Positions 48,295-58,849 are shown, counted from the stretch's first letter. The stretch is 64,000 bases of DNA from Terracoccus sp. 273MFTsu3.1 (GCF_000383675.1 NZ_KB911821.1:62001-126000); one strand, 5' to 3'. Notes: generated by a model not told the origin, from the letters alone. Numbers and translations are program-made.

Positions 48295-49190
48295 CACGTC
48301 GCGCCGGGATGCGACCGTGCGATGTGCTGCATCTCGGCCAGGAGCGAGCCCATGGGGCGCGAGTGGATGCCGGCGCGGCCGCCGCGCGAGCGCCACCGCG
48401 AGCCGTCGGGCAGCGTCAGCGTCCCCTGCTCGACGACACGCGCGACCCGGGCCACGACGGCGTCATGGAGGGTCGAGGGCAGCACGCCGACGTCGAGGTC
48501 GGCCGCGAGCACCGAGGCCTCGTCGTCGTCGAAGAGCTCGGCGAGGTGCGGCAGCACGCGCTCGAGCGCCGCCTGCATGCGCCGGTGGGACTCCTCGGTG
48601 CCGTCGCCGAGGCGCACGACCCAGAGCGAGGCATGGTCGAGGTGGTAGCGCACCTCCTTGAGGGCCTTGCCCGCGACGCCCGCGACGACGTCGTCGCCCG
48701 AGCCGGTGAGGGCTGAGTGCAGCTCGACCTGGTAGGCGGAGAACCAGAGCAGCCGGGCCATCTCGTCGGCGAAGTCACCGCGCTCCTGCTCGACGAGGTG
48801 GACGTTGTGCCACTCCCGCTCGTCGCGCTGCATGGCGTAGTCGTCCTCGCCGCGACCGGTGCCGTCGATGGAGCCGATGTAGGGGTAGAGCCCGCGCGCC
48901 TGACCGAGGAGGTCGAGCGCGACGTTGCCGAGCGCCATGTCCTCCTCGATCTGCGGGGCGTTCGTCATCCACTCGCCGAGGCGCTGGGCGTAGACCATGG
49001 CGTCGTCGGCCAGCCCGAGGAGGTAGGCGGCATACGGCTTGGCGCCGGGGTCGGCGCCGGTGTTCTCGGCGGCGCCGGGCAGCGACTCACGCTGCGCGGA
49101 CTCCGAGGCGGAGGCCGCGGCGCCGGTGACCGGCTCGGTGACCGGCTCGGTGCCGGTGTCGGTCGAGGACGGGCTGGCTGGGGTGCTCAC
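48291..49190 (-). CDS. paaC: Phenylacetyl-CoA epoxidase structural subunit PaaC
   Basis: A 299-residue ferritin-like subunit that scaffolds PaaA. Seen: YAAYLLGLADDAMVYAQRLGEWMTNAPQIEEDMALGNVALDLLGQAR, and DEREWHNVHLVEQERGDFADEMARLLWFSAYQ. A 45-residue Ser/Thr/Glu-rich leader precedes the domain. The GTG at 49190 overlaps the paaB stop. Confidence 0.93.
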   Translation of the reverse strand: MSTPASPSSTDTGTEPVTEPVTGAAASASESAQRESLPGAAENTGADPGAKPYAAYLLGLADDAMVYAQRLGEWMTNAPQIEEDMALGNVALDLLGQARGLYPYIGSIDGTGRGEDDYAMQRDEREWHNVHLVEQERGDFADEMARLLWFSAYQVELHSALTGSGDDVVAGVAGKALKEVRYHLDHASLWVVRLGDGTEESHRRMQAALERVLPHLAELFDDDEASVLAADLDVGVLPSTLHDAVVARVARVVEQGTLTLPDGSRWRSRGGRAGIHSRPMGSLLAEMQHIARSHPGATW

Positions 49191-49528
49191 AGGTACTCGA
49201 CATCCTCGGGCACGTCGTAGAACGTGGGGTGCCGGTAGATCTTGTCGCCGGCCGGGTCGAAGAAGGAGTCCTTCTCGGACGGGCTGCTCGCGGTGACGTC
49301 GTCGGCCTTGACGACCCAGATGGAGACGCCCTCCTGGCGGCGGGTGTAGACGTCGCGTGCGTTGCGCAGGGCGAGCTCGGCGTCCGGGGCGTGGAGGGAG
49401 CCCACGTGCACGTGCGACAGTCCGCGCTTGCCGCGGACGAACACCTCCCAGAGGGGCCAGCTGCGCTCCCCCTGGGCAGGCTCGGACGGGGCCCCGGCAC
49501 CGGTGGACGGGGTGGTGGCTCCGCTCAC
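49187..49528 (-). CDS. paaB: Phenylacetyl-CoA epoxidase subunit PaaB
   Basis: A 113-residue subunit that bridges PaaAC dimers. Seen: [41 protein letters not shown] and [13 protein letters not shown]. The GTG at 49528 overlaps the paaA stop (GTGA). Confidence 0.93.
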   Translation of the reverse strand: MSGATTPSTGAGAPSEPAQGERSWPLWEVFVRGKRGLSHVHVGSLHAPDAELALRNARDVYTRRQEGVSIWVVKADDVTASSPSEKDSFFDPAGDKIYRHPTFYDVPEDVEYL

Positions 49529-50586
49529 GCGGCACTCTCCTTCTGCTGCTGCTCCCGGGACGCCTGCTTGGCGGCGTACGCGTTGGCGGCCTCGCGCACC
49601 CAGGCGCCCTCGTCGTGGGCCCGGCGGCGGTGCTCGATGCGCTCGGCGTTGCACGGGCCGTCGCCGCGCAGGACCTGCCAGAACTCGTCCCAGTCGATCT
49701 CGCCGAAGTCCCAGTGGCCGCGCTCCTCGTTCCAGCGCAGGTCGGGGTCGGGCAGCGTGAGGCCGAGCTTCTGGGCCTGCGGGACGGTCATGTCGACGAA
49801 CTTCTGGCGGAGGTCGTCGTTGCTGAACCGCTTGATGCCCCAGGCCATCGACTGCTCGGTGTGGCCACCCTTGGCGGCCTCACCGGTGTCGGGCGGGCCG
49901 AACATCGCCAGCGCCGGCCACCACCAGCGGTCGGCGGCGTCCTGCGCCATCGCCTGCTGGGACTCGGTGCCGCGCATGAGGTTCCAGAGGATCTCGAAAC
50001 CCTGCCGCTGGTGGAAGGACTCCTCCTTGCACACGCGGATCATGGCGCGGGCGTAGGGACCGTAGGAGCACCGGCAGAGCGGCACCTGGTTCATGATCGC
50101 GGCACCGTCGACGAGCCAGCCGATGGCGCCGCAGTCGGCCCACGTGAGCGTCGGGTAGTTGAAGATCGAGGAGTACTTCTGCTTGCCGTTGTGGAGCCGG
50201 TCGAGCAGCTCCTGCCGGTCGATGCCGAGCGTCTCGGCCGCGGAGTAGAGGTAGAGCCCGTGGCCGGCCTCGTCCTGGACCTTGGCGATGAGGATCGCCT
50301 TGCGGCGCAGCGAGGGGGCTCGCGTGATCCAGTTGCCCTCGGGCTGCATGCCGATGATCTCGGAGTGCGCGTGCTGGGCGATCTGGCGGATCAGCGTCTC
50401 GCGGTACTCGTCCGGCATCGCGTCGCGCGGCTCGATGCGCTGGTCGGCGGCGAGGAGGGCGTCGAAGTCGTCACCGACGGCGTCCCGACCGTCCCGCTGG
50501 TCGTCGTGCTCGGCCGCCGCGTCGTAGGCGGCGGTCTCGGCCGCGTTCAGCGGTTCGTTCGGGTCGATGACGTCATTGCCATACAT
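49525..50586 (-). CDS. paaA: Phenylacetyl-CoA epoxidase catalytic subunit PaaA
   Basis: A 353-residue di-iron monooxygenase that forms ring-1,2-epoxyphenylacetyl-CoA. Iron-ligand motifs are visible: [26 protein letters not shown] (ExxH) and [15 protein letters not shown] (ExxH). [13 protein letters not shown] block precedes the second pair. The ATG at 50586 ([12 protein letters not shown]) coincides with the start point expected from the promoter just upstream, so the operon is probably leaderless. Only the epoxidase genes are present here; ligase, isomerase and hydrolase genes of the pathway are not in the window. Confidence 0.95.
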   Translation of the reverse strand: MYGNDVIDPNEPLNAAETAAYDAAAEHDDQRDGRDAVGDDFDALLAADQRIEPRDAMPDEYRETLIRQIAQHAHSEIIGMQPEGNWITRAPSLRRKAILIAKVQDEAGHGLYLYSAAETLGIDRQELLDRLHNGKQKYSSIFNYPTLTWADCGAIGWLVDGAAIMNQVPLCRCSYGPYARAMIRVCKEESFHQRQGFEILWNLMRGTESQQAMAQDAADRWWWPALAMFGPPDTGEAAKGGHTEQSMAWGIKRFSNDDLRQKFVDMTVPQAQKLGLTLPDPDLRWNEERGHWDFGEIDWDEFWQVLRGDGPCNAERIEHRRRAHDEGAWVREAANAYAAKQASREQQQKESAA

Positions 50587-50592
50587 GAGTCC

Positions 50593-50622
50593 AGTATGCG
50601 AGATGGAGGGGAGGGCGTCCAA
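50593..50622 (-). promoter_or_regulatory. Promoter of the paaABCDE operon
   Basis: On the minus strand TTGGAC (50617-50622), an 18-base spacer and CATACT (50593-50598) form a good sigma-70-like promoter. The -10 element ends seven bases before the paaA ATG. No palindromic operator is evident in the 92-base gap. Confidence 0.6.
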
Positions 50623-50678
50623 AGCCGGGGTGCGCCGGGGTGGACATCGGGCGCGTCCACGCCTGAGAGGATGCCGGG

Positions 50679-51422
50679 GTGGCACACGAGGACGCGAACG
50701 CACATCAGCACGGGCACGACCACGGACCCGACGAGGCACACGACCACGCGCACGAGCGCGGTCCCGTCGCCGACGCGTCCGTCCGGGTCGCTCGCGGCTC
50801 CGACGCCCCCGCGGTGGGCCTCGTGCAGGCCGTCGTCTTCCGGGATGCGTATGCCGCCGTGCTCGCTCCCGAGGTACTCGCCACCTTCGAGCCCCGGGCC
50901 TTCGCGAACGCCTGGCGCGCGACGCTCGAGGGCGAGCGATCCGGGGACGGCGTGCTGCTCGTGGCGTGCGCGGGTGAGCAGGTCGTCGGCTTCGCCGCGG
51001 TCGGCGCGTCCGACGACGCCGACACCGATGCCGGCACCGCCGAGCTGATCGTCCTCGGGGTCCACCCCGACGCACGCCGCCAGGGGCACGGCTCGCGCCT
51101 GCTGCACGCGGTCGTCGACACGGCCCGCGCTCGTGGCCGCCACGAGCTCGCCGCCTGGCTGCTCGCCACGGACGACGCGACCCGCGGCTTCCTCACCGCG
51201 GCGGGCATGGTGGCCGACGGGGCGCACCGCCAACGCGTGGTGTCGCCGGACGGCGGGACGGCGGGCGAGCTCCGCCTGTCCGCGGTCCTCGCCGACGCAC
51301 CCGCCGACGACACTGCCGAGGCGACCCCCGACGCGTCCGCCCACCCGTCCCCCGACGCGTCCGCCCACCCGTCCGCCAACGACCAGGCCGCGGCCGACGT
51401 CAGGACCCCGGAGGGCCCGTGA
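50679..51422 (+). CDS. GNAT acetyltransferase with a His-rich N-terminal tail
   Basis: A 247-residue protein. Residues 1-27 contain eight histidines ([20 protein letters not shown], then HAHE), a likely metal-binding tail. Residues about 35-200 are a GNAT domain ([23 protein letters not shown] for acetyl-CoA, [14 protein letters not shown]). The end is a disordered Ala/Asp/Pro tail with a duplicated PDASAHPS. The substrate is unknown. It starts at GTG 50679 and overlaps azlC (GTGA), so it is the first gene of a GNAT-azlC-azlD unit. Confidence 0.8.
   Translation: MAHEDANAHQHGHDHGPDEAHDHAHERGPVADASVRVARGSDAPAVGLVQAVVFRDAYAAVLAPEVLATFEPRAFANAWRATLEGERSGDGVLLVACAGEQVVGFAAVGASDDADTDAGTAELIVLGVHPDARRQGHGSRLLHAVVDTARARGRHELAAWLLATDDATRGFLTAAGMVADGAHRQRVVSPDGGTAGELRLSAVLADAPADDTAEATPDASAHPSPDASAHPSANDQAAADVRTPEGP
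51327..51374 (+). repeat. Perfect 24-base tandem duplication in the GNAT gene
   Basis: Two adjacent identical 24-base units (51327-51350 and 51351-51374) encode PDASAHPS twice in frame. This looks like a recent slippage event in the disordered tail. Confidence 0.85.
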
Positions 51423-52108
51423 CCGCGACGGCCGACCCGGGGGCGCGACGGGACGTCGTGCGCCAGAGCCTGTCGGTCGGGGTCGCCACCGGCGCCTACG
51501 GCATCAGCTTCGGCGCCCTCGCCGTCGCGGCCGGGCTCGACACGTGGCAGGCGATGGCGCTCTCCCTGCTGATGTTCACCGGCGGTTCGCAGTTCGCCTT
51601 CGTCGGCATCATCGCGAACGGCCTCCACGCTGCGCCTGCGGCGATCGCCGCCTCGTCGATGCTCGGCATCCGCAACGGCCTCTACGCCCTCGAGCTGACG
51701 CACCTGCTCGGCGTGCGTGGCACCCGCCGGGTGGCGGCCGCGCACCTGACCATCGACGAGTCGACCGCGGTCGCGGTGGCCCAGGACGACCTGCGCACGT
51801 CACGGCTGGGCTTCTGGCTCACGGGCCTCACCGTCTTCGCCCTCTGGAACCTCAGCACGTTCGCCGGGGCACTCGTCGGCGGCCACGTCGGCGACCCACG
51901 CACGTACGGCCTCGACGCCGCCGCCTGCGCCGCCTTCACCGCCCTGCTCTGGCCGCGGCTGCGGGACCGCGACGCGGTCGCCGTCGCCGTCGTCGGCGCC
52001 GTCGTGGCCGTGCTGCTGTCGCCGACGGTGCCACCCGGCATACCCGTCGTGGCGGCAGCTGCGGCCTCGCTGCTGGCGTGGCGTGCCCCGTCGAGGGAGG
52101 CGGCATGA
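51419..52108 (+). CDS. azlC: AzlC-family branched-chain amino acid exporter subunit
   Basis: A 229-residue membrane protein with about six helices. Seen: GAYGISFGALAVAAGLDTWQAMALSLLMFTGGSQFAFVGI, LGIRNGLYALEL and TIDESTAVAVAQ, the AzlC pattern. With AzlD it forms an amino-acid exporter in other bacteria. The GTG at 51419 overlaps the GNAT stop. Confidence 0.92.
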   Translation: MTATADPGARRDVVRQSLSVGVATGAYGISFGALAVAAGLDTWQAMALSLLMFTGGSQFAFVGIIANGLHAAPAAIAASSMLGIRNGLYALELTHLLGVRGTRRVAAAHLTIDESTAVAVAQDDLRTSRLGFWLTGLTVFALWNLSTFAGALVGGHVGDPRTYGLDAAACAAFTALLWPRLRDRDAVAVAVVGAVVAVLLSPTVPPGIPVVAAAAASLLAWRAPSREAA

Positions 52109-52419
52109 GCCTCTGGACCGCCGTCCTCGTCGCGGCCGCGATCGCCTTCGGGCTCAAGCTCGCCGGACACCTCGTCCCCGCGCACCTGCTCGACGCGCCA
52201 CGCGTCCGCCGCATCACCGGCGCCCTGCCCATCGCGCTGCTCGCCGCCCTCGTCGCGACCCAGGCGTTCACCGGGCCCGACGGGTCGTTCGTCCTCGATG
52301 CGCGGGCGGCTGCCGTGGGCGTCGCCGTCGTGGCTCTCCTGCTGCGCGCCCCGTTCATCGTCGTCGTCGTGCTGGGCGCCGCCACCGCGGCCCTCCTGCG
52401 CGCCCTGGGTTGGGCCTGA
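52105..52419 (+). CDS. azlD: AzlD-family exporter small subunit
   Basis: A 104-residue protein with three or four membrane helices (WTAVLVAAAIAFGLKLAGHLVP, ITGALPIALLAALVATQAFTG). It partners AzlC. The ATG at 52105 overlaps the azlC stop by four bases, and GAGGGAGG lies just upstream. Confidence 0.9.
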   Translation: MSLWTAVLVAAAIAFGLKLAGHLVPAHLLDAPRVRRITGALPIALLAALVATQAFTGPDGSFVLDARAAAVGVAVVALLLRAPFIVVVVLGAATAALLRALGWA

Positions 52420-52422
52420 CCG

Positions 52423-52779
52423 GTGGCCGGTGCGGACGACGTGCGCCGGCTGGCCCTCGCGCTGCCCGGCGTCGAGGAGATCGCCAGTGCGGGCTTCGAC
52501 TTCCGGGTGGGCGGGCACGGCTTCGTCTGGTCCTATCCCGAGCGCGTCCCCGGACAGCGGCGCGTCATCCGCACCGACATCGCCGTGCTCTACGTCGGTG
52601 ACGAGGCCGAGAAGCAGGCGCTCGTCCTCGGTGAGCCGGACCTCTTCTTCACGACGCCCGCCTACGACGGGTCACCCCTCGCGATGGTCCGGCTCGATCG
52701 CGTCGACGTCGACCGGCTCGAGGAGCTCGTGACGGACGCGTGGCGCATGCGAGCACCCGCGGACCTGCTCGACGACTGA
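52423..52779 (+). CDS. MmcQ/YjbR-family protein
   Basis: A 118-residue protein with the MmcQ/YjbR fold: DVRRLALALPGVEEIAS, DFRVGGHGFVWSYPERV, and DLFFTTPAYDGSPLAMVRLDRVD near the end. The family is CyaY-like and sometimes said to bind DNA; the role is unknown. It starts at GTG 52423, three bases after azlD, so it is likely in the same transcript. Confidence 0.85.
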   Translation: MAGADDVRRLALALPGVEEIASAGFDFRVGGHGFVWSYPERVPGQRRVIRTDIAVLYVGDEAEKQALVLGEPDLFFTTPAYDGSPLAMVRLDRVDVDRLEELVTDAWRMRAPADLLDD

Positions 52780-52880
52780 GGCGACCCCCAGGGGCGGGCC
52801 CGCAGGACACACGAACCCGGGCCCGATGCTGTCCCCACCGCACGCGCACCCCCGCGTGGGCGGAGATGGTGTGTCCGGAG

Positions 52881-52910
52881 GGCCCCTCAGGCGTGGGCCC
52901 CTCAGGCGTG
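52881..52910. repeat. 15-base tandem duplication spanning the trhO stop codon
   Basis: GGCCCCTCAGGCGTG occurs twice head-to-tail (52881-52895, 52896-52910). The second copy contains the trhO stop (52902-52904) and last codons. Read on the minus strand, the extra copy lies just past the stop and leaves the protein unchanged. Confidence 0.85.
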
Positions 52911-53765
52911 GGCGTCGCAGACCGGCTGGAGGGGACGACCCGGCAGGTCCTCGCGGTTGTGCATCCGGCTCGTCGGAGCGCCGCACTCGTGGCAGGCCGC
53001 GAGGTGCGCCGCCTCGTCGCTGAACCCGACGCTCATCCGCTCGTCGAAGACGTAGAGGTGGCCCTCCCAGAGTCCGCGGTCCCCCCGCTCCTCGCCGTAG
53101 CGCACGATGCCGCCGTCGAGCTGGTAGATCTCCTCGAAACCCCGCGCGCGCATGAGGCTCGTCAGCACCTCGCAACGGATGCCGCCCGTGCAGTACGTGA
53201 CGACGGGGCGGCCCTTGAGCTCGTCCCACCGACCGGCGTCGAGCTCGCGCACGAAGTCGCTCGTGTGGCGGATGTCGGGCACGACGGCTCCGCGGAAGCG
53301 CCCCACCTCGGCCTCCACGGCGTTGCGCCCGTCGAAGAGCACGACGTCGTCGCCGCGCTCCGCCACGAGGGCGTCGAGCTCCGCCGGGCGCAGCCGGGTG
53401 CCGCCCCCGACGACGCCCTGCGCGTCGACGACGACCTCGTCGGGAACGCCGAACGAGACGATCTCCTCACGCGCCTTGACGACGAGCCGCGGGAAGTCGA
53501 GGCTGCGGCCCTCGTCGTCGAGCCCGGTGCCGTCGCTCCAGCGGACGTCGACGTCGTGGAAGGGCGCGTACTCCCTCGTCTTGCGGACGTACGTCTTGAG
53601 CACGGTGACGTCGCCACCCACCGTGGCGTTGATCCCGTGGGGAGAGAGCAGGATCCGCCCGCGCAGGCCCAGTCCCTCGCAGAGGTCGCGCTGCCAGAGG
53701 CGCAGCGCGTCGGGGTCGGCGAGCGGGCGGAACGCGTAGAAGAGGACGACCTTGGGGATGGCCAT
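52902..53765 (-). CDS. trhO: tRNA uridine(34) hydroxylase (rhodanese-fold)
   Basis: Oxygen-dependent 5-hydroxylation of U34 in tRNA. The 287-residue protein has an N-terminal UPF0176 domain ([33 protein letters not shown]), a rhodanese domain with the active Cys in [15 protein letters not shown], and a C-terminal Cys/His zinc region ([14 protein letters not shown]). The ATG at 53765 ([12 protein letters not shown]) is the family start. It lies 27 bases downstream of dapB. Confidence 0.92.
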   Translation of the reverse strand: MAIPKVVLFYAFRPLADPDALRLWQRDLCEGLGLRGRILLSPHGINATVGGDVTVLKTYVRKTREYAPFHDVDVRWSDGTGLDDEGRSLDFPRLVVKAREEIVSFGVPDEVVVDAQGVVGGGTRLRPAELDALVAERGDDVVLFDGRNAVEAEVGRFRGAVVPDIRHTSDFVRELDAGRWDELKGRPVVTYCTGGIRCEVLTSLMRARGFEEIYQLDGGIVRYGEERGDRGLWEGHLYVFDERMSVGFSDEAAHLAACHECGAPTSRMHNREDLPGRPLQPVCDAHA

Positions 53766-53791
53766 GTCGGTCTCGTCGGCTGCGCGGGGGC

Positions 53792-54580
53792 TCAGGCGAG
53801 GCCGAGGTAGTGCTCGAGCCCGACGGTCAGGCCGGGGTGGTCCGCGACCGCGCGCACCGCGGCGATGACGCCCGGCATGAAGCTGCCGCGGTCGAAGGAG
53901 TCGTGCCGAAGCGTCAGCATCTCCCCCGCGTTGCCGAGCAGCACCTCCTGGTGCGCCGTGAGGCCGCGCAGCCGCACGGAGTGCACGGGTATGCCGTCCA
54001 CCCGGGCGCCGCGGGCACCGTCGGGGTCGTCGGTCGTCGCGTCCGGCACCGGCGCGCAGCCGGCCTCGGACCGCGCCCGACCGATCATCGCCGCCGTCCG
54101 CGCGGCGGTGCCGGACGGAGCATCGACCTTGGCCGGGTGGTGCAGCTCGATGACCTCGACGGACTCGAAGAAGGGAGCAGCCTTGGCGGCGAACGACATC
54201 ATGAGCAGCGCGCCGATCGCGAAGTTCGGCGCGATGAGGACGCCGACCCCGGCACCGGAGGACGCCGGGGGCGCGTCGGCCAGGTGGCCGCGGAGCGTCT
54301 CGAGGCGCGCGTCGTCCCACCCGGTCGTGCCGACGACGACGTGGACGCCTCGCTCGACGCAGTGCGCGACGTTGGCGGGTGAGGCCGCGGGGACGGTCAG
54401 CTCGATGGCGACCTCCGCCCCACCGAGGTCGCCGAGGTCGTCGTCCGAGCCGTAGGCACCGACGACGGTCAGACCGGCGGCGCCCTCGACGGCACGCACC
54501 GCCTCCGACCCCATCCGGCCGCTCGCACCGATGACGGCGACCTTCGTGTCCCGGGACGGCTGGCCTGTCGTGTCGCTCAC
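53792..54580 (-). CDS. dapB: 4-hydroxy-tetrahydrodipicolinate reductase
   Basis: The NAD(P)H-dependent step after DapA. The 262-residue protein has [11 protein letters not shown] (dinucleotide site, 15-25), [25 protein letters not shown] and the catalytic [15 protein letters not shown]. It starts at a GTG at 54580 and is divergent from the secreted protein gene. Confidence 0.95.
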   Translation of the reverse strand: MSDTTGQPSRDTKVAVIGASGRMGSEAVRAVEGAAGLTVVGAYGSDDDLGDLGGAEVAIELTVPAASPANVAHCVERGVHVVVGTTGWDDARLETLRGHLADAPPASSGAGVGVLIAPNFAIGALLMMSFAAKAAPFFESVEVIELHHPAKVDAPSGTAARTAAMIGRARSEAGCAPVPDATTDDPDGARGARVDGIPVHSVRLRGLTAHQEVLLGNAGEMLTLRHDSFDRGSFMPGVIAAVRAVADHPGLTVGLEHYLGLA

Positions 54581-54708
54581 GCGGCCAGCCTAACGAGCCC
54601 ACGCGAGCGCGGGACGCGGGCACACGGCATACGGACTCGTGCGTCACGAAGCCGTGCTGGGAGCCGGCTGTGAGGCGCACACTGGAGGGGACCGAGGAAG
54701 TGGTCCGC

Positions 54709-56316
54709 ATGTCCGTCCGTCCGCGCAGCAGCACCGTCGTGGGCCGGCTCCGTCGCCTGGCCCTGGCTCCTCTCGCGGCCATCGGGCTCATCGCCGGCAT
54801 CCTCGTCGCTCCCAGCGCCGAGGCGGCCGTCCTGTTCGGGTACGACGTCTCGTGGCCGCAGTGTCCGTCGACCCTCCCGCCGACGTCGACGCAGCTCCTC
54901 GTCATCGGTCTGACCAACGGCCTGCCCTTCACCGAGAACCCTTGCGTCGCAACGCAGGCCGCCTGGGCGACCACGAACGCCAAGCCAACGCACGCGTACA
55001 CCATGGCGGGCTTCCCGACGGCCGCGCAGCTGACGACCTACGGCGGCAGCGGTCCGTGGTCGCCCTCGACGCGCGGCGGGCGCCTCAGCAACGTCGGCTA
55101 CGCCGAGGCGACATATGCCGTCGCGACCGTGCGCGACGTGCCCGGCTGGGCGCCACGGATGATCTGGATCGACGTCGAACCCCGCGACACGGCGCCACGG
55201 AGACAGCCGTGGCCCACGTCGACGTTCGTGCAGCGCCTCGAGAACCGCTACGTCGTCGAGGGGATCATGCGTGGCCTGAGGGCCGCGGGCTACTCCTACG
55301 GCGTCTACTCCAACACCTCGGGCTGGCAGACGATCACGGGCTCGTGGTGGCTGCCCGGAGTTCCCGTGTGGGCGACGGCCGGCACCCTCGACTACCCCGA
55401 CGAGGCGCTCGACCGGTGCACCCAGCCGAGCTTCTCGGGCGGCAAGGTCTACCTCGCCCAGTGGTGGGACGCCACGTGGGACTACGACAGGACGTGCGAC
55501 CCGTACGCCTTTACCCGTCTCCCGGTGGCACCGGCGTCGCTGTCGGGCGGCACCGGTGACGTCAACGGCGACTGGAACAACGACGTCCTCGCGCGCTGGA
55601 CCTCGACGGCGGCCCTCAAGCTCTACGCCGGCATGGGGACGGGGAGCCTGTCGCTCGGCACCCAGGTCGGCACCGGTTGGGGCGGCATGTCCCTTCTCGA
55701 GACGCCGGGTGACCTGAGCGGCGACGGCGCGCAGGACGTGCTCGTCCGGGAGACGTCGACCGGCGACCTCTGGATGTACAAGGGCAACGGCGCCGGCGGG
55801 TGGCGCCTCCCCCGCGTGCGCGTCGGCACCGGCTGGCAGGTCATGAACGCCGTCGTCGGTGTCGGCGACCTCACCGGCGACGGCAGGATGGACATCGTGG
55901 CCCGGCGGGCCACCACCGGCGAGCTCTACCTCTACCCCGGCACGGGCAGCGGCGGTTGGAAGCCGCGGTCGAGCCTCGGCACCGGGTGGAACCGCTACGA
56001 CGTCGTCGTCGGACCGGGTGACCTCACCGGCGACGGTCGGCCCGACCTGCTCGCCCGCGAGACGTCGACCGGCATCCTCTGGCTCGTCCCGGGCACCTCC
56101 ACCGGCACGCTGGGCACCCGCGTGCAGGCCGGCACGGGCTGGAACGGCATGACGGCGATCATGAGCCCCGGCGACCTCAACGGTGACCGCGTGCCGGACG
56201 TGCTGGCCCGTGACGGCTCGGGGCGCCTCTGGCTCTACCCGCGTACCGCCGCGGGCGGCTGGAGCCCGCGCGTGCTCGTCAGCACGGGCTGGAACATCGT
56301 CAACGCGATCTTCTGA
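54709..56316 (+). CDS. Secreted DUF1906/GH25-like protein with FG-GAP-type repeats
   Basis: A 535-residue protein with a signal peptide (basic start, then [21 protein letters not shown], cleavage near 41). Residues about 42-270 form a glycoside-hydrolase-like TIM barrel ([40 protein letters not shown]), as in DUF1906 or lysozyme-like cell-wall enzymes. The remaining 255 residues hold about five FG-GAP/VCBS-like repeats of roughly 50 residues with [12 protein letters not shown] calcium-type loops and GTGW. The first-domain activity is unproven. The ATG at 54709 gives the signal peptide; a GTG at 54670 is in frame. Confidence 0.82.
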   Translation: MSVRPRSSTVVGRLRRLALAPLAAIGLIAGILVAPSAEAAVLFGYDVSWPQCPSTLPPTSTQLLVIGLTNGLPFTENPCVATQAAWATTNAKPTHAYTMAGFPTAAQLTTYGGSGPWSPSTRGGRLSNVGYAEATYAVATVRDVPGWAPRMIWIDVEPRDTAPRRQPWPTSTFVQRLENRYVVEGIMRGLRAAGYSYGVYSNTSGWQTITGSWWLPGVPVWATAGTLDYPDEALDRCTQPSFSGGKVYLAQWWDATWDYDRTCDPYAFTRLPVAPASLSGGTGDVNGDWNNDVLARWTSTAALKLYAGMGTGSLSLGTQVGTGWGGMSLLETPGDLSGDGAQDVLVRETSTGDLWMYKGNGAGGWRLPRVRVGTGWQVMNAVVGVGDLTGDGRMDIVARRATTGELYLYPGTGSGGWKPRSSLGTGWNRYDVVVGPGDLTGDGRPDLLARETSTGILWLVPGTSTGTLGTRVQAGTGWNGMTAIMSPGDLNGDRVPDVLARDGSGRLWLYPRTAAGGWSPRVLVSTGWNIVNAIF

Positions 56317-56414
56317 CCCGACGGGTCAACCAACAGGACGCTGCGCTCCGGACCAGGGCTCTCGGCCCCTACGGGCGGCTGCAGCCTGTTGCTCGACCCG
56401 TCGCGGCACGACGG

Positions 56415-56450
56415 AGCGGCCCGCCACCCCCTGAGGGGTGACGGGCCGCT
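56415..56450. terminator. Terminator between the secreted protein gene and pnp
   Basis: A 16-base stem with one mismatch, AGCGGCCCGCCACCCC (56415-56430) with 56435-56450, and a 4-base CTGA loop, in the convergent gap. It probably serves both genes. Confidence 0.75.
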
Positions 56451-56481
56451 TCGTGACCGGGACCGGTCGACGTGAGGTCGA

Positions 56482-58725
56482 TCAGGCGTCGGCAGGCTCC
56501 GTGGCCGGGGCGTCGGCCTCGGCGGCCGAGTCACCGGTGTCACCGTCGGCGAGGACCGCAGCGAGGCTGAGCTTGCCGCGCGGGTCGATCTCCTTGAGCT
56601 CGACCTGGACCTTCTGGCCGACCTTGACGACGTCGTCGACGCTGTCGATCCGCTTGCCGCCGACGAGCTTGCGCACCTCGGAGATGTGCAGCAGGCCGTC
56701 CTTGCCGGGCAGCAGCGAGACGAACGCGCCGAACGTCGTCGTCTTGACGACGGTGCCGAGGAAGCGCTCGCCGACCTCGGGCATCTGCGGGTTCGCGATG
56801 GCGTTGATCGCCGCGCGAGCCGCCTCGGCCGAGGGGCCGTCGACCGCACCGATGAACACGGTGCCGTCGTCCTCGATCGAGATGTCGGCGCCCGTGTCGT
56901 CCTGGATCTGGTTGATCATCTTGCCCTTCGGGCCGATGACCTCACCGATCTTGTCGACGGGGACCTTCACCGTGATGATGCGCGGGGCGTACGGGCTCAT
57001 CTCGTCGGGCACGTCGATGGCCTCGGCCATGACGTCGAGGATGTGCAGACGCGCGTCGCGGGCCTGGGTCAGCGCGCCGGCGAGGACCGACGCGGGGATG
57101 CCGTCGAGCTTCGTGTCGAGCTGGATGGCCGTGACGAACTCCTTGGTGCCGGCGACCTTGAAGTCCATGTCGCCGAAGGCGTCCTCGGCACCGAGGATGT
57201 CGGTGAGCGCGGCGTACTGCGTCTCACCGTCGACGGTGTCGGACACGAGGCCCATGGCGATGCCGGCGACCGGGGCGCGCAGCGGCACACCGGCGTTGAG
57301 CAGCGACAGGGTCGAGGCACAGACCGAGCCCATGGACGTCGAGCCGTTGGAGCCGAGAGCCTCGGACACCTGACGGATGGCGTACGGGAACTCCTCGCGC
57401 GTCGGCAGGACCGGCATGAGCGCGCGCTCGGCCAGGGCGCCGTGACCGATCTCGCGGCGCTTCGGCGAACCGACGCGGCCGGTCTCACCGGTGCTGTAGG
57501 GCGGGAAGTTGTAGTTGTGCATGTAGCGCTTGCGCGTGACGGGGCTCAGCGTGTCGAGCTGCTGCTCCATCTTGAGCATGTTGAGCGTCGTGACACCCAT
57601 GATCTGGGTCTCGCCACGCTCGAAGATCGCCGAGCCGTGCACGCGCGGCAGGACCTCGACCTCGGCGCCGAGGGCGCGGATGTCGGCGAGGCCACGGCCG
57701 TCGATGCGAACCTTGTCGCGCAGGATGCGCTGGCGGATGAGCTTCTTCTGCACGGAGCGGAAGGCGGCCGAGACCTCCTTCTCACGCCCCTCGAACTGCT
57801 CGGCGAGCTGCGCCTTGACGGCGGCCTTGATCTCGTCGAGGCGCTCCTCGCGCTCCTGCTTGCCGGCGATGGTGAGGGCAGCGGTCGTGTCGGCCTCGAT
57901 GGCGGACTCGACGGCGGCGTACACGTCGTCCTCGTAGTCGAGGAAGATCGGGAAGTCCTGGACCGGCTTGGCGGCCTCGGCAGCGAGCTGGGCCTGGGCC
58001 TCGCAGAGCTGCTTGATGAACTTCTTCGAGGCCTCGAGGCCCTCGGCCACGACCTCCTCGGTCGGAGCCTGCTTGCCCTCGTTCTTGACGAGGTCCCACG
58101 TCGACTCGGTGGACTCGGCCTCGACCATCATGATCGCGACGTCGTCACCGACGACACGACCGGCGACGACCATGTCGAAGACCGAGCGCTCGATGTCGGA
58201 GAAGTTCGGGAAGGCGACCCACTGGCCGTCGATGAGCGAGACACGCACGCCACCGATGGGGCCCGAGAACGGGAGGCCGGAGATCTGCGTCGAGGCGCTG
58301 GCCGCGTTGATGGCGAGCACGTCGTACTGGTGGTCGGGGTTCAGCGAGAACACCGAGATGATGACCTGGACCTCGTTGCGCAGACCCTTCTTGAAGGTCG
58401 GGCGCAGCGGGCGGTCGATGAGGCGGCAGGTGAGGATGGCCTCGGTCGACGGGCGACCCTCACGGCGGAAGAAGCTGCCGGGGATCTTGCCGATGGCGTA
58501 CATGCGCTCTTCGACGTCGACGGTCAGCGGGAAGAAGTCGAACTGGTCCTTCGGCTGCTTGCCGGCGGACGTCGTCGACAGGAGCATCGTGTCGTCGTCG
58601 AGGTACGCCGTGACGGCGCCGCCGGCCTGACGGGCCAGGCGGCCGGTCTCGAACCGGACCGTGCGGGTGCCGAAGCTGCCGTTGTCGATGACGGCCTCGG
58701 CGAAGGTGATGTCTGGACCCTCCAT
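56482..58725 (-). CDS. pnp: Polyribonucleotide nucleotidyltransferase
   Basis: A 747-residue phosphorolytic 3'-5' exoribonuclease. Two RNase PH domains (the second with [12 protein letters not shown] and [24 protein letters not shown]), then a KH domain ([30 protein letters not shown]) and an S1 domain ([28 protein letters not shown]). The C-terminus is a 30-residue acidic/Ala tail. The ATG at 58725 ([11 protein letters not shown]) follows GAGGG, and an unusual A-rich run (GAGAAAAAGAAAG) lies about 15 bases further upstream. It is downstream of rpsO, the conserved order. Confidence 0.97.
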   Translation of the reverse strand: MEGPDITFAEAVIDNGSFGTRTVRFETGRLARQAGGAVTAYLDDDTMLLSTTSAGKQPKDQFDFFPLTVDVEERMYAIGKIPGSFFRREGRPSTEAILTCRLIDRPLRPTFKKGLRNEVQVIISVFSLNPDHQYDVLAINAASASTQISGLPFSGPIGGVRVSLIDGQWVAFPNFSDIERSVFDMVVAGRVVGDDVAIMMVEAESTESTWDLVKNEGKQAPTEEVVAEGLEASKKFIKQLCEAQAQLAAEAAKPVQDFPIFLDYEDDVYAAVESAIEADTTAALTIAGKQEREERLDEIKAAVKAQLAEQFEGREKEVSAAFRSVQKKLIRQRILRDKVRIDGRGLADIRALGAEVEVLPRVHGSAIFERGETQIMGVTTLNMLKMEQQLDTLSPVTRKRYMHNYNFPPYSTGETGRVGSPKRREIGHGALAERALMPVLPTREEFPYAIRQVSEALGSNGSTSMGSVCASTLSLLNAGVPLRAPVAGIAMGLVSDTVDGETQYAALTDILGAEDAFGDMDFKVAGTKEFVTAIQLDTKLDGIPASVLAGALTQARDARLHILDVMAEAIDVPDEMSPYAPRIITVKVPVDKIGEVIGPKGKMINQIQDDTGADISIEDDGTVFIGAVDGPSAEAARAAINAIANPQMPEVGERFLGTVVKTTTFGAFVSLLPGKDGLLHISEVRKLVGGKRIDSVDDVVKVGQKVQVELKEIDPRGKLSLAAVLADGDTGDSAAEADAPATEPADA

Positions 58726-58849
58726 GTGGGCCCTCGCTTTCTTTTTCTCATGTGCCCGCGCACATCGTCGTTGTGTGCGTGGTTTCCTTCTTCGGGCCGG
58801 CTGGCCCTGGTGCGGCGGACGACGGGCGTCGCCCGCCTGCACCTACGAC

